This document shows, piece after piece, positions 17,317-26,132 of a stretch of 64,000 nt of DNA. The notes below the pieces were generated by a model. It had not been told where the DNA came from. It worked only from the letters and a program-made list of their open reading frames with translations, and ran no database searches. The position numbers were made by a program, and so were the translations under genes. Positions within the stretch are counted from its first letter, which is position 1. Every line of letters starts with the position of its first letter. Source of the stretch: Lachnospiraceae bacterium (GTDB taxonomy: Bacteria; Bacillota; Clostridia; Lachnospirales; Lachnospiraceae); NCBI GenBank assembly GCA_021199495.1, contig JAJQHY010000053.1, forward strand, positions 1-64,000, in the 5' to 3' direction.

Positions 17317-18297
17317 TTAATACAGACCGCTCTCGCCGCACGCCTTAGCAATACGGTCAGCGCTGAGAACCATAATCATGCCGACGATGGACTTGAACAT
17401 GCCCACAGCCGAGGAGTAGGAGTACATGCCCTGCGTAATACCTTTGGTATAGGTGTATGTATCAAAGGTCTCTGCTCTTGCGATGTTCAGGTCATTTCTC
17501 ATCAGGAAGATCTGCTCATAGCCTGTGCTTAAAACGCTGCCCACACGCATGATCAGCATCATAATGATCGTGCTGCGGATGGCAGGAAGGGTAATGTGCC
17601 ACATCAGGCTCCAGCGGCCCGCGCCGTCCACTCTGGCTGCCTCGTAAAGCTCCTGATCTGCGCCGGAAAGAGCTGCCAGAAAGACGATAGTGCCGTAACC
17701 GGTCTCACGCCAGATGTCCTGTCCTACAATCAGACCCCAGAATGTGCTGGCATTGGACAGAATGTTAAAGGTATGTCCGGTTACCATGGCGTACAGCTGA
17801 TTGATAATACCGTCACTGACGTTGAACAACTGATAGGTCAGGGATGCTACGATAACCCAGGATACGAAGTGAGGGATGTAAACAAGCGTCTGCACCACTC
17901 TCTTATATCCATTGTGCCGCACCTCATTTAAGAAGAGGGACAGGATAATCGGCATCGGGAAATACAGAACCAGCTGCAGCAGACTGATGCCCAGCGTATT
18001 GGTCAGCAACATTCCGAAGTCGCCATTCGTAAAGAACTTCTGGAACTGATAAAAGCCTACCCACGGGCTGCCCCAGATACCCTTGAAGGGGCTGTAGTCC
18101 TTGAACGCAATCACCAGACCGCCCATCGGGATGTAGCGGAACATGATGAAGTAAATCGCGCCTGGAAGAAGCAGAAGGTAGAGCCAGATGTGCTGCTTCA
18201 TATAAGCAAGCGTGCTCATCTTCTGCACGCGCATCATACGGCCATCCGGCATCTGCATCATTCCGTTTTTGATTTTTGGTTTCTTTTCTTTCGCCAT
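17317..18297 (-). CDS. Carbohydrate ABC permease (LplB type)
   Basis: 326 residues from the ATG at 18295-18297 (MAKEKKPKIKNGMMQMPDG). It has about six membrane segments, starting YLLLLPGAIYFIMFRYIPMG, and an EAA loop (ELYEAARVDGAGRWSLMWHI). It is a MalF-like CUT1 permease that forms the translocation pore with the next gene's product. It is the first transporter gene of the operon and lies 176 nt downstream of the AraC regulator on the same strand. A weak TTGAAA/TATACT pair upstream may be its promoter, but spacing is not ideal. Confidence 0.93.
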   Translation of the reverse strand: MAKEKKPKIKNGMMQMPDGRMMRVQKMSTLAYMKQHIWLYLLLLPGAIYFIMFRYIPMGGLVIAFKDYSPFKGIWGSPWVGFYQFQKFFTNGDFGMLLTNTLGISLLQLVLYFPMPIILSLFLNEVRHNGYKRVVQTLVYIPHFVSWVIVASLTYQLFNVSDGIINQLYAMVTGHTFNILSNASTFWGLIVGQDIWRETGYGTIVFLAALSGADQELYEAARVDGAGRWSLMWHITLPAIRSTIIMMLIMRVGSVLSTGYEQIFLMRNDLNIARAETFDTYTYTKGITQGMYSYSSAVGMFKSIVGMIMVLSADRIAKACGESGLY

Positions 18298-18473
18298 AGA
18301 AAAACCGCCTTTCTCACGAATTTTAGCTGCTGCCACAGCTTAACTATAGTACAATTTTACTACAGATTCAGAAATAAAGTATATAATCATCTTATTTTTT
18401 TCAAAACATTTCTGAAGTTTTTGTGTGTTTTTGATAGAAACCAGAAGGATTATATGGCAGATTTCTATCAAAG

Positions 18474-20789
18474 TCAATAGAGCTTACGGAATTTTCCAGG
18501 CGTCACTCCGGTCATTTTACTGAAAAAACGGATAAAATTCTGTGCGTTATTATATCCCAGTCTGGCCGCGATCTCCGCCACCGTCAGATTGGTCTGGGAC
18601 AGCAGGCGCTTGGCCTCGTCCAGTTTATATTCCTCCACGTAATCACTGAAGCTTCTGCCATCCTCCATCTTTAAAATTTTCCAGATGTAGGTCGGACTGA
18701 CATTAAGCGCGTCGGCACACTCCGTGATGGTGATATTGCCGTTCTGTTCCCGGATCATGCCCTCGATTTTCTCCATCATATTATAGGAATCATCCTCCAT
18801 CAGCTGAAGACGGGCTGTGATGACCGGATCGATGACCTTCCACTTGATATAACGGCGTACCCTGTTTGTTTCCGGTGCCTCAATCAGTTCGCTGTAGACC
18901 CGGCGCAGACCCTCCGGATAGATCTCGCTGATACTGACGCGGGTTTCGACTGCCTCCGAGAGGATCACATTGACATACTGCATAATGCTTAAGATTGTCT
19001 CATCCTCCGACATGACATTCTCTCCCAGATGGTGCGTGAATTCATCCGTGACCCGGTAGCACTGTTCCTTATCCAGCGCCCGGACAGCGGTACGGATATC
19101 CCGTTCAAAAGAAGCTGTGGATGCCCTTCCCCGTCCTCCGACCTCCGGCAGATAAAAATAACACCCGTCCTCCTTTTCGTCATCTGAGGACACCTCTCTG
19201 CCATGGTCTCCAAAGGCCAGCGCATGGATGCTCTCCCGATAGGCCATATAGCTGTGGCGGTACTGTGTGTGCGTGGCGGAAACCCCCATCAGAATACTGA
19301 AGCCGAAGCTCTCCCGGGCATAGGCACGCATATCATGATAAAAATCATTAACCTTGATCAAGACCTCGCCTTCATCCTCGCCCGCAAAGAAGCAGAAAAT
19401 GGCGCAGGCATTATACACAGGCGGTATCCAGGACATATGCGCCAGTTCAGGCGGCATTTCCTCCACCATCTTCAGACAGATGACGTCCTCATTATTCTCC
19501 GTCAGCTTCTCCGTCTCCTGCTCCGTGCGCAGATCCAGAACAATAACGGCCGTCGCAAAACACTTCCACGGCTCCAGTCCCATACTTTTTAAGTTTTCTT
19601 CCCGCTCATCATCTGAGGTAATCTCGCCGCGCATCAGACGGAAGCCGAAAAGCTCCTTCACCCTGCCGCTTTGCTGGCGCACAACCGTTTCCAGGGCCTC
19701 CTTGTCGTTTTTTAAATCCGTAAAGCTGGATGTCACAAAGTCCAGCTCATTTTTCTCCGCAATAGAGTCGCCGCCGGAAATATTCTCCACCAGCTTCCCC
19801 ACCGGCCGATAAATCAGAGAAGATGTCACCACCAGTCCGCAGATGGTCAGGAAAATCAGACTCATGCCCAGCAAAATCAGATAGTTCTCACCGCCTGTCG
19901 CGCCCGCGCAGATATCGACCAGCACATAATACTCCCAGTTTAAAACCGCGGAGGTCGTCATGGATACCATATAGGCCGTATCGTCCACTGTAATTTTCTG
20001 CGCCTCGTCTGCCTGCATGACAGACTGATCCTGCTGCAGGATACTGACGCATTCCAAAGCTCTGCTGTCTGCGGCATAAATTAAACCGCCTTCGCTGTCA
20101 AGAACCACCAGGGTTTCTTCCTCATTCACCCACTGAGAGAGCCAGGACTGCCACTCCGTCATATTGACGTTGATCAGCAGCATGGCATAGACAGAGGAAG
20201 TAGCGTTCGGAAGCTTCAGGACAAGGTTTAAGCCGCTTGTCTCCACTGTCGCGTACCAGGCTTTGTCAGTTGTCTCCAGCGCTTCCGTCTCTCCGTCATA
20301 GAACCAGTAATTTTTATCAACGGAATCATTTTTCTCCTCAAACAGCTGCGTCAGAAGCACCGGGTTTAATACAGAATCAACGGTATACATTCCCTTGCTG
20401 CACAGCACCCACCCTGTCCGGAAATTGACAAAGGTATAGCCGTTGATATAATCCGCGAACAGATTGGGGCTTTTCAACGCCTCCATGGCGTCATGGTAAT
20501 AATCATAATCCGAATAATCAAGCTGATTTTCCAGGACATTCTGTATTTCCGTGCTGGTCACCTCATTCAGATAATAATTCATCAGATTGTCCAGACGCTC
20601 ATCCACTAAGGTTACCGCCTGGGCCGCGTCCGTCACCGCAGCCGTGGCCGCATTCTCGCGGATCTCACTGCGGTAATTCAGATACGCGTAAACCGAGAAT
20701 GTGATGTCTAACGCCGCCGCCAGACAGAGCACACAGATGGCCACGACCGCCCTGTATGAATATTTTCCCCTCTGCTTTTTCTCAGGCAT
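18474..20789 (-). CDS. Membrane-bound sensor AraC-family regulator (YesS-like)
   Basis: 771 residues. A first membrane helix lies near 14-38 and a second near 300-325 (LILLGMSLIFLTICGLVV); the extracellular region between them resembles a Cache-type sensor. A cytoplasmic middle region follows, and the last 100 residues form an AraC double HTH (ITECADALNVSPTYIWKILK and LTVAEIAARLGYNNAQNFIR). This is the YesS/LplR-type one-component design, sensing an outside signal and binding DNA at the membrane. Position next to the importer and lyase suggests it activates them in response to pectin fragments. Confidence 0.9.
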   Translation of the reverse strand: MPEKKQRGKYSYRAVVAICVLCLAAALDITFSVYAYLNYRSEIRENAATAAVTDAAQAVTLVDERLDNLMNYYLNEVTSTEIQNVLENQLDYSDYDYYHDAMEALKSPNLFADYINGYTFVNFRTGWVLCSKGMYTVDSVLNPVLLTQLFEEKNDSVDKNYWFYDGETEALETTDKAWYATVETSGLNLVLKLPNATSSVYAMLLINVNMTEWQSWLSQWVNEEETLVVLDSEGGLIYAADSRALECVSILQQDQSVMQADEAQKITVDDTAYMVSMTTSAVLNWEYYVLVDICAGATGGENYLILLGMSLIFLTICGLVVTSSLIYRPVGKLVENISGGDSIAEKNELDFVTSSFTDLKNDKEALETVVRQQSGRVKELFGFRLMRGEITSDDEREENLKSMGLEPWKCFATAVIVLDLRTEQETEKLTENNEDVICLKMVEEMPPELAHMSWIPPVYNACAIFCFFAGEDEGEVLIKVNDFYHDMRAYARESFGFSILMGVSATHTQYRHSYMAYRESIHALAFGDHGREVSSDDEKEDGCYFYLPEVGGRGRASTASFERDIRTAVRALDKEQCYRVTDEFTHHLGENVMSEDETILSIMQYVNVILSEAVETRVSISEIYPEGLRRVYSELIEAPETNRVRRYIKWKVIDPVITARLQLMEDDSYNMMEKIEGMIREQNGNITITECADALNVSPTYIWKILKMEDGRSFSDYVEEYKLDEAKRLLSQTNLTVAEIAARLGYNNAQNFIRFFSKMTGVTPGKFRKLY

Positions 20790-20819
20790 GAAATAAGAAC
20801 CGCTTTCCTAAAATATTCC

Positions 20820-20871
20820 TAACTGTGCGGTTACAATGCAAATGAACTGTTGAATTGCAACCGCACAGTTA
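20820..20871. repeat. Long imperfect inverted repeat upstream of AraC regulator
   Basis: Arms of 22 nt pair at 20 positions; the outer 13 (TAACTGTGCGGTT with AACCGCACAGTTA) are perfect. The loop is 8 nt. It could be an operator for the AraC protein, a hairpin in its mRNA leader, or a terminator-like structure, but no T run follows on either strand. Confidence 0.6.
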
Positions 20872-20882
20872 TAATAATAAAA

Positions 20883-20919
20883 TAGAATGATACGACGACA
20901 ACTCTCCTGTATCATTCTA
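20883..20919. repeat. 11-bp inverted repeat with 15-nt spacer
   Basis: TAGAATGATAC and GTATCATTCTA are perfectly complementary. It sits 11 nt from the larger inverted repeat upstream of the AraC regulator and may be a protein-binding site or leader hairpin. Confidence 0.5.
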
Positions 20920-21084
20920 ATACGAATAAAAGAGTGATTCAACTCAAAAACGCGCAAAAAACCATCCGCAGCAATCATTATAACAGGGCTGCGCCTTTTT
21001 TTCCAGCATAAAGGCCAAATTTACATTTTTTTCATGGATATGGTTCTGTCAATAAAAAACGAGAGGCCTCCTGTCTCTATATGC

Positions 21085-21112
21085 CATAAAAGCGGGCCTA
21101 CTCGGCCCGCTT
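21085..21112 (-). terminator. Intrinsic terminator of the fatty acid operon
   Basis: The 9-bp perfect arms AAGCGGGCC and GGCCCGCTT with a 5-nt loop are followed by TTTTA on the minus strand. The hairpin starts inside the last codons of the marR gene, so stop codon and terminator overlap. Confidence 0.8.
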
Positions 21113-21556
21113 CATTTCAGGGATATTCACCTCCGGCATCAGCTCCCGGCTGATGATATTCAGGACATCCTCAATCCAGCAGCACTCCTCCGGAGAAAAG
21201 CGGTTGGAAATCCGTTCCATCACCTTCCCGACATAGGCGGTGCTGACATTATAATAGTCAAAATACTTTTTCGTAGGTTCCAGCCGGTATTCCCGGTGAT
21301 CCTCCGTGGACTGTATTTTATTTACATAGCCCTTTTTCACCAGGCTGTTCACCTTGTACGCCGCATTCGGCGGCGAAATCCTCATAAAGGTGGCGAACTC
21401 GTTGACCGTAGGGTTTCCCAGCGCCTGGATGGTTTCCATGGCGAAGGTCTCCACTGTGGTCAGGCTGGCCTCCCTGCTTTGAAACCGCTCAAAGATTTCC
21501 TGATAGAAATGAATTTTAAACTTTGTGTACACGTTGATAAACGCATCCGTTAACAT
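21098..21556 (-). CDS. MarR-family regulator, probable FabT-like repressor
   Basis: 152 residues with a winged-helix DNA-binding domain (TVNEFATFMRISPPNAAYKV, then LVKKGYVNKIQSTEDHREYRL) flanked by dimer helices. It overlaps the fabZ 3' end by 7 nt and is the last gene of the fatty acid synthesis operon. MarR proteins in fab clusters (FabT in streptococci) repress the operon in response to acyl-ACP. That role is likely but inferred from position. A candidate AT-rich operator lies upstream of acpP. Confidence 0.82.
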   Translation of the reverse strand: MLTDAFINVYTKFKIHFYQEIFERFQSREASLTTVETFAMETIQALGNPTVNEFATFMRISPPNAAYKVNSLVKKGYVNKIQSTEDHREYRLEPTKKYFDYYNVSTAYVGKVMERISNRFSPEECCWIEDVLNIISRELMPEVNIPEMKRAE

Positions 21557-21993
21557 AACGATTCACTCTTCTCTATTGCGAAAATCAGCTCCGCCGTGCA
21601 GGCTAACTGCCCGTCCACCGAGGCCTTACATTCCCCGATCCCAATGGAGCCCTTCTGTTTCGTCAGCACGCACTCCATCTCCAGAACGTCTCCGGGAATG
21701 ACCTTACGCTTGAACTTCGCGTTTTTCACACCGCCGAAAAGAACGATTTTGCCTTTATTCTCCGGCACAGAGAGGATAGCCACCGCGCCTACCTGGGCCA
21801 TGGCCTCTAAAATCAGCGCACCGGGCATCACATGCTCCTGCGGAAAATGCCCGCAGAAAATCTGCTCATTGACAGAAACACACTTGCGGCCCTTCGCCCA
21901 CTGGCCGGGCTCATAATCCGTAATCCGGTCCACCAGCGCAAGCGGATAGCGGTGCGGCAGGATTTCCGCGATCTGATTGGAATTCAATTCCAT
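21550..21993 (-). CDS. fabZ: 3-hydroxyacyl-ACP dehydratase FabZ
   Basis: 147 residues with a hot-dog fold. The catalytic His and Glu are in GHFPQEHVMPGALILEAMAQVG, and the N-terminal ILPHRYPLALVDRI is typical. It dehydrates 3-hydroxyacyl-ACP to trans-2-enoyl-ACP in the elongation cycle. GGAGGAG precedes the ATG. It lies 4 nt after the fabF stop and is coupled to marR downstream. No fabA or fabM isomerase gene is seen here, so the source of unsaturated acids is not in this cluster. Confidence 0.96.
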   Translation of the reverse strand: MELNSNQIAEILPHRYPLALVDRITDYEPGQWAKGRKCVSVNEQIFCGHFPQEHVMPGALILEAMAQVGAVAILSVPENKGKIVLFGGVKNAKFKRKVIPGDVLEMECVLTKQKGSIGIGECKASVDGQLACTAELIFAIEKSESLC

Positions 21994-21997
21994 GGTA

Positions 21998-23236
21998 TTA
22001 CTCCTCCCATTTTTTCAGCAGGATGCTGCCGTTGTGACCGCCAAAGCCCAGAGAATTGGACATGGCATAACGCACGTCGTACGCGCGGCCCTCATTCGGC
22101 ACCACATCCAGGTCGCAGGCTTCGTCCGGTGTCTGATAATGAATGGTAGCCGGCACAAAGCCATCGTGCACCGTCATGGCGGTCAGAACCGCCTCCACCG
22201 CTCCCGCGGCTCCCAGCATATGTCCGGTCATGGATTTGGTAGAGCTCATCATCAGGTGGTACGCGTGATCTCCAAACGCCAGCTTCACAGCTGCGGTCTC
22301 TCCCGCGTCATTTAACTGCGTGGAGGTGCCGTGCGCGTTGATATAATCCACCTCTTCCGGCTTTACACCACCGTCGGACAACGCCATCCGCATGGCTGCC
22401 GCCGCGCCGCTGCCGTCCGGCTTCGGAGCCGTCACATGATGCGCGTCGCAGGTCGCGCCATAGCCGACGACCTCCGCGTAAATCTTCGCGCCTCTGTTCA
22501 GCGCGTGGGATAATTCCTCTAAAAGCAGAATGCCCGCACCCTCGCCCAGGACGAAACCGTCACGCTCCCTGTCAAAAGGAATGGAAGCCCGGTTCGGGTC
22601 CGGATTCTCGGAGAGCGCTTTCATGGAGGAGAAGCCGCCAAGGCCCAGCGGTGTGATGCAGGCCTCCGCGCCGCCGCACAGGCACAGATCCAGATACCCG
22701 TCCCGGATATTGCGGAAGGCATCGCCCACCGCGTAGGTGCCGCCCGCGCAAGCAGTCACCGGACAGCTGCAAACACCCTCAAAGCCGGTCATAATCGCAA
22801 TCTGGCCCGCCGCGATATTCACAATGGTCATCGGTACATAATGAGGCGACACCCGGTCAAAGCCCTTCTGCTGGCCTCTGGAATGTTCTGTCTCCGTGGC
22901 GTCCATGCCGCCGATGCCGCTGGATACGATCACACCGCAGCGCAGCGGATCCTTCTCTCCCAGATCACCTGCGTCAGCCATCGCCTCCTTTGCCGCCGCC
23001 ACCGCAAACTGGGTGAAACGCGCCATCCGTTTGGACTCCTGACGGCCAATCAACGTCGCCGCGTCAAAGTTCTTCACCTCGGCAACCACCTTCACCTTCT
23101 GCGCGGAAGCGTCAAATCTGGTAATCGGACCAATACCGCAAACGCCTTCCTTTACCGCCTGCCAGCTTTCAGGTACCGTCAGGCCAAGGGGTGTGACCGC
23201 TCCCATTCCTGTGATCACCACTCGTCTTTTTTCCAT
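21998..23236 (-). CDS. fabF: Beta-ketoacyl-ACP synthase II
   Basis: 412 residues of thiolase fold. The active-site Cys is in CPVTACAGGTYA, with His in NAHGTSTQLND and His in KSMTGHMLGAAG. It condenses malonyl-ACP with acyl-ACP for elongation. GGAGG lies upstream of the ATG. A 112-nt spacer separates it from fabG, longer than the other gaps in the operon, with no clear promoter. Confidence 0.96.
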   Translation of the reverse strand: MEKRRVVITGMGAVTPLGLTVPESWQAVKEGVCGIGPITRFDASAQKVKVVAEVKNFDAATLIGRQESKRMARFTQFAVAAAKEAMADAGDLGEKDPLRCGVIVSSGIGGMDATETEHSRGQQKGFDRVSPHYVPMTIVNIAAGQIAIMTGFEGVCSCPVTACAGGTYAVGDAFRNIRDGYLDLCLCGGAEACITPLGLGGFSSMKALSENPDPNRASIPFDRERDGFVLGEGAGILLLEELSHALNRGAKIYAEVVGYGATCDAHHVTAPKPDGSGAAAAMRMALSDGGVKPEEVDYINAHGTSTQLNDAGETAAVKLAFGDHAYHLMMSSTKSMTGHMLGAAGAVEAVLTAMTVHDGFVPATIHYQTPDEACDLDVVPNEGRAYDVRYAMSNSLGFGGHNGSILLKKWEE

Positions 23237-23348
23237 AGAAATTCTTCCTCCACCTTTGCATACGAACGCTTTCTGAAATAAGTATGAACGCGCCGTTTTC
23301 CTTTTTTAAGTCTGCATTCTTCAGCCTTCGATGCCGCCTTCAGGACGC

Positions 23349-24083
23349 TTACGCCCCCATGCCGCCGTCTACACCTAGCACCTGACCTGTGATATAGGCC
23401 GCATCATCGCTTGCCAGAAACGCCACCGCCTTCGCGACATCCTCAGGCGTTCCGATCCTCCCTGCGGGAATCTGCTCTTCCATTTTCTTTCTGGCATCCT
23501 CTGAAAGCGCCGCGGTCATGTCCGTATCGATAAAGCCCGGTGCCACCGCGTTCACCGTAATTCCTCTGCTGCCCAATTCCTTCGCCATGGATTTGGTCAT
23601 CCCGATCACACCGGCCTTGCTCGCCGCGTAATTCATCTGTCCGGCATTGCCATGGATGCCCACTACCGAGCTGATATTCACAATCCGGCCGTAACGCTGC
23701 CGCATCATGACAGAGGAGACCTCCTTCATGCAAAGGAAAGAGCCCTTCAGATTCGTATCAATGACCTGATCAAAGTCCTCCTCCTTCATCCGCATCAGCA
23801 GACCATCCCGCGTGATCCCGGCGTTATTCACCAGAATATCGATCCGCCCGAAAGTCTTTTTCGCCGTCTCCATCAATGCCTTCACGTCCGCCGCGTTCAC
23901 CACATCACACGCCACGACCACCGCATTCGGCCCGCAAAGTGCCGCCGTCTCCTTTGCCGCGCCCTCCGCCGAGTGCGCACACAGCACCACATTCGCGCCC
24001 TGACCAGCCAGCTCCACGCAGATTGCTCTCCCGATTCCCCGGCTTCCGCCGGTCACAACCGCGGTTTTACCTGATAAATTCAT
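23349..24083 (-). CDS. fabG: 3-oxoacyl-ACP reductase FabG
   Basis: 244 residues, short-chain dehydrogenase fold: GGSRGIGRA nucleotide motif, NNAG near residue 86, catalytic Ser before the YAASK motif, and a C-terminal GQVLGVDGGMGA. It reduces 3-oxoacyl-ACP with NADPH. It begins 5 nt after the fabD stop, so it is translationally linked within the fatty acid operon. Confidence 0.96.
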   Translation of the reverse strand: MNLSGKTAVVTGGSRGIGRAICVELAGQGANVVLCAHSAEGAAKETAALCGPNAVVVACDVVNAADVKALMETAKKTFGRIDILVNNAGITRDGLLMRMKEEDFDQVIDTNLKGSFLCMKEVSSVMMRQRYGRIVNISSVVGIHGNAGQMNYAASKAGVIGMTKSMAKELGSRGITVNAVAPGFIDTDMTAALSEDARKKMEEQIPAGRIGTPEDVAKAVAFLASDDAAYITGQVLGVDGGMGA

Positions 24084-24088
24084 TCCTG

Positions 24089-25021
24089 TTATTTCCTTCC
24101 CTGAAGGAGTGCAGCCAGTGCCTCCACATCCTCCGCCGTCTCCACATTATACACCTGCATCTGCGGATCAATCCTCTTTAAGAATCCCGAAAGCGCCTTC
24201 CCCGGCCCGATCTCCACGATCGCGTCCACGCCCATGTCAATCATCCGCCGGATACTGTCCTCCATATACACAGAGCTCTGCACCTGGCGCACCAAAAGCT
24301 CCGGAATTGTCACATCCTCTCCCTTTACATCACCCAGGCAGTTGAAAATCACCGGAATCTGCATTTCATGGAAATCCACCGTCTCAAAATATCCCTTCAG
24401 AGCTTCCCCGGCCGGCGCCATGTAAGGCGTGTGGAACGGCCCGCTGACCTTTAAAGGCATACAGCGCTTCGCGCCCTTTTCCTTCGCGAGTGCCGCGGCT
24501 TTCTCCACTGCATCCTTCTGCCCGCCCAAAACCAGCTGTCCCGGGCAGTTATAATTGGCAATCACTACAGTTCCCAGAGCGGACGCCTCTTCACAGGCCT
24601 TAAGCAAAGGCTCACGGTCAAGCCCCAAAACCGCCACCATGGCAGAATCGGTCCCTTGTGCCGCTTTCTGCATCGCGTCGCCGCGGAAGGCCGCCAGCTC
24701 CACAGCCGTCTCTCTCTCAAAAACACCTGCCGCATACAGCGCGGAATACTCTCCCAGGGACAGTCCCGCTGCCACCGAAGGCACAATTCCTTTTTCCTTT
24801 AATAAATCCGTCATGCCGACCGCGAAGGCCACCATGCAAGGCTGCGTATATTTCGTCTGATTGATCACACCATCCGGGTCCTCAAAACAGACCTTCTTTA
24901 AGTCAAAATCCGTCTTCGCCTCATCAAAAGCTGCCCGAAACACCGGATACTGCTCATATAAATCCGCGCCCATTCCCTTATGCTGGCTGCCCTGACCGGC
25001 ATATAAAAATCCAAGCTTCAT
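24089..25021 (-). CDS. fabD: Malonyl-CoA:ACP transacylase
   Basis: 310 residues. The GQGSQ motif is at the N-terminus (YAGQGSQHKGM), the active-site Ser in GLSLGEYSALYAAG, and the partner His in KVSGPFHTPYM. It transfers malonyl groups from CoA to the acyl carrier protein encoded upstream in the same operon. GAGGATG precedes the start. Confidence 0.96.
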   Translation of the reverse strand: MKLGFLYAGQGSQHKGMGADLYEQYPVFRAAFDEAKTDFDLKKVCFEDPDGVINQTKYTQPCMVAFAVGMTDLLKEKGIVPSVAAGLSLGEYSALYAAGVFERETAVELAAFRGDAMQKAAQGTDSAMVAVLGLDREPLLKACEEASALGTVVIANYNCPGQLVLGGQKDAVEKAAALAKEKGAKRCMPLKVSGPFHTPYMAPAGEALKGYFETVDFHEMQIPVIFNCLGDVKGEDVTIPELLVRQVQSSVYMEDSIRRMIDMGVDAIVEIGPGKALSGFLKRIDPQMQVYNVETAEDVEALAALLQGRK

Positions 25022-25111
25022 TTTCTCATCCTCTGCCTGCTGCTGCCATACCGTTATAAACCGGTCTTACACCGGTCAGAACAACCGGCAGCCGCAGCCT
25101 CTGTTTCTTTT

Positions 25112-26053
25112 TCAGTTCCACCTTAACGCAGCCGCGTTCAGCTCGCGAATTCCGTCCGCGTACAGCTGCTCAAAAATCTGTCTCACAGGCCGCTCTTCTT
25201 TCAGCATACCGGCCACCTGGCCCGCCATCACGCTGCCAGTCTCGGTATCGCCGTCAAAAACCGCGCGCCGTAAGCCGCCCAAAGTCAGCTTCTCCAGCTC
25301 TTCCAGGCTGGCTCCCTTTTTCTCCAGCTGCAGATACTCGCGGGTCATCCTGTTTTTGAGAATACGGACCGGACCGCCAATGCTGCGTCCGGTGACAACC
25401 GTGTCAGAATCCTTTGCCTTAATGAGCGCCTGCTTATAATTCTCATGGACCGGGCACTCATCGCTCACTAAAAGGCAGGTTCCGATCTGTGCGCCGCAGG
25501 CGCCCAGGGAAAATGCCGCCGCCAACTGCCTGCCGTCCGCAATACCACCGGCCGCGACCACCGGAATATCCACCGCGTCAATCACCTGCGGCACCAGCGC
25601 CATCGTGGTCATCTCGCCCACATGGCCGCCGGACTCGGTTCCCTCCGCAATCAGACCGTCCACGCCGGCCCTCTCCAGACGTTTTGCCAGCACTGTAGCT
25701 GCCACCACCGGAAAAACCTTCACACCGGCTTCCTTCCACATGGCAATGTATTTGCCGGGATTGCCCGCGCCGGTCGTCACCACCGGCACATGCTCTTCGG
25801 CGATAACCTTCGCCATCTCATCCGTGCTGGGATTCATCAGCATCAGATTGACGCCAAACGCTTTGTCTGTCAGACTCCGGCATACACGAATCTGTGTCCG
25901 CAGGTCCTCCGCCGAAAAAATACCGCCGCTGGCGATCACGCCGAGCGCGCCCGCGTTGGAGCAGGCTGCCGCGAACTGTGCGGTGGCAATATTGGCCATA
26001 CCGCCCTGGATGAAAGGGAACTCTGTTCCCAGGATCTCATTTAATTTCTGCAT
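25112..26053 (-). CDS. fabK: Enoyl-ACP reductase II (FMN-dependent FabK)
   Basis: 313 residues with an FMN TIM-barrel of the nitronate monooxygenase/FabK group: FIQGGMANIATAQFAAACSN near the start, EGTESGGHVGEMTT near 140, and VVAAGGIADGRQLAAAFSLG. It catalyses the last reduction of the elongation cycle with NADH and FMN. Use of FabK in place of FabI generally gives triclosan insensitivity. A 90-nt gap separates it from fabD. Confidence 0.95.
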   Translation of the reverse strand: MQKLNEILGTEFPFIQGGMANIATAQFAAACSNAGALGVIASGGIFSAEDLRTQIRVCRSLTDKAFGVNLMLMNPSTDEMAKVIAEEHVPVVTTGAGNPGKYIAMWKEAGVKVFPVVAATVLAKRLERAGVDGLIAEGTESGGHVGEMTTMALVPQVIDAVDIPVVAAGGIADGRQLAAAFSLGACGAQIGTCLLVSDECPVHENYKQALIKAKDSDTVVTGRSIGGPVRILKNRMTREYLQLEKKGASLEELEKLTLGGLRRAVFDGDTETGSVMAGQVAGMLKEERPVRQIFEQLYADGIRELNAAALRWN

Positions 26054-26132
26054 TGTTTTTCTCCATTTTCCGGCACCGTCAGGTATGCCGGCACCTGTTT
26101 TGTGTTCCCTCTGTGTTCTTTTCTCATGCCGG

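Larger units (their letters stand above)
20790..21097. other. Hairpin-rich gap between AraC gene and fatty acid operon
   Basis: The gap has no credible coding frame. It holds two long inverted repeats (20820-20871 and 20883-20919, listed separately) and a weaker CGCAGC/GCTGCG stem (20967-20993) followed by a T run, which may be a back-up terminator for either strand. The promoter of the AraC gene should lie in 20790-20960, but no clear hexamer pair was found. Confidence 0.5.
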
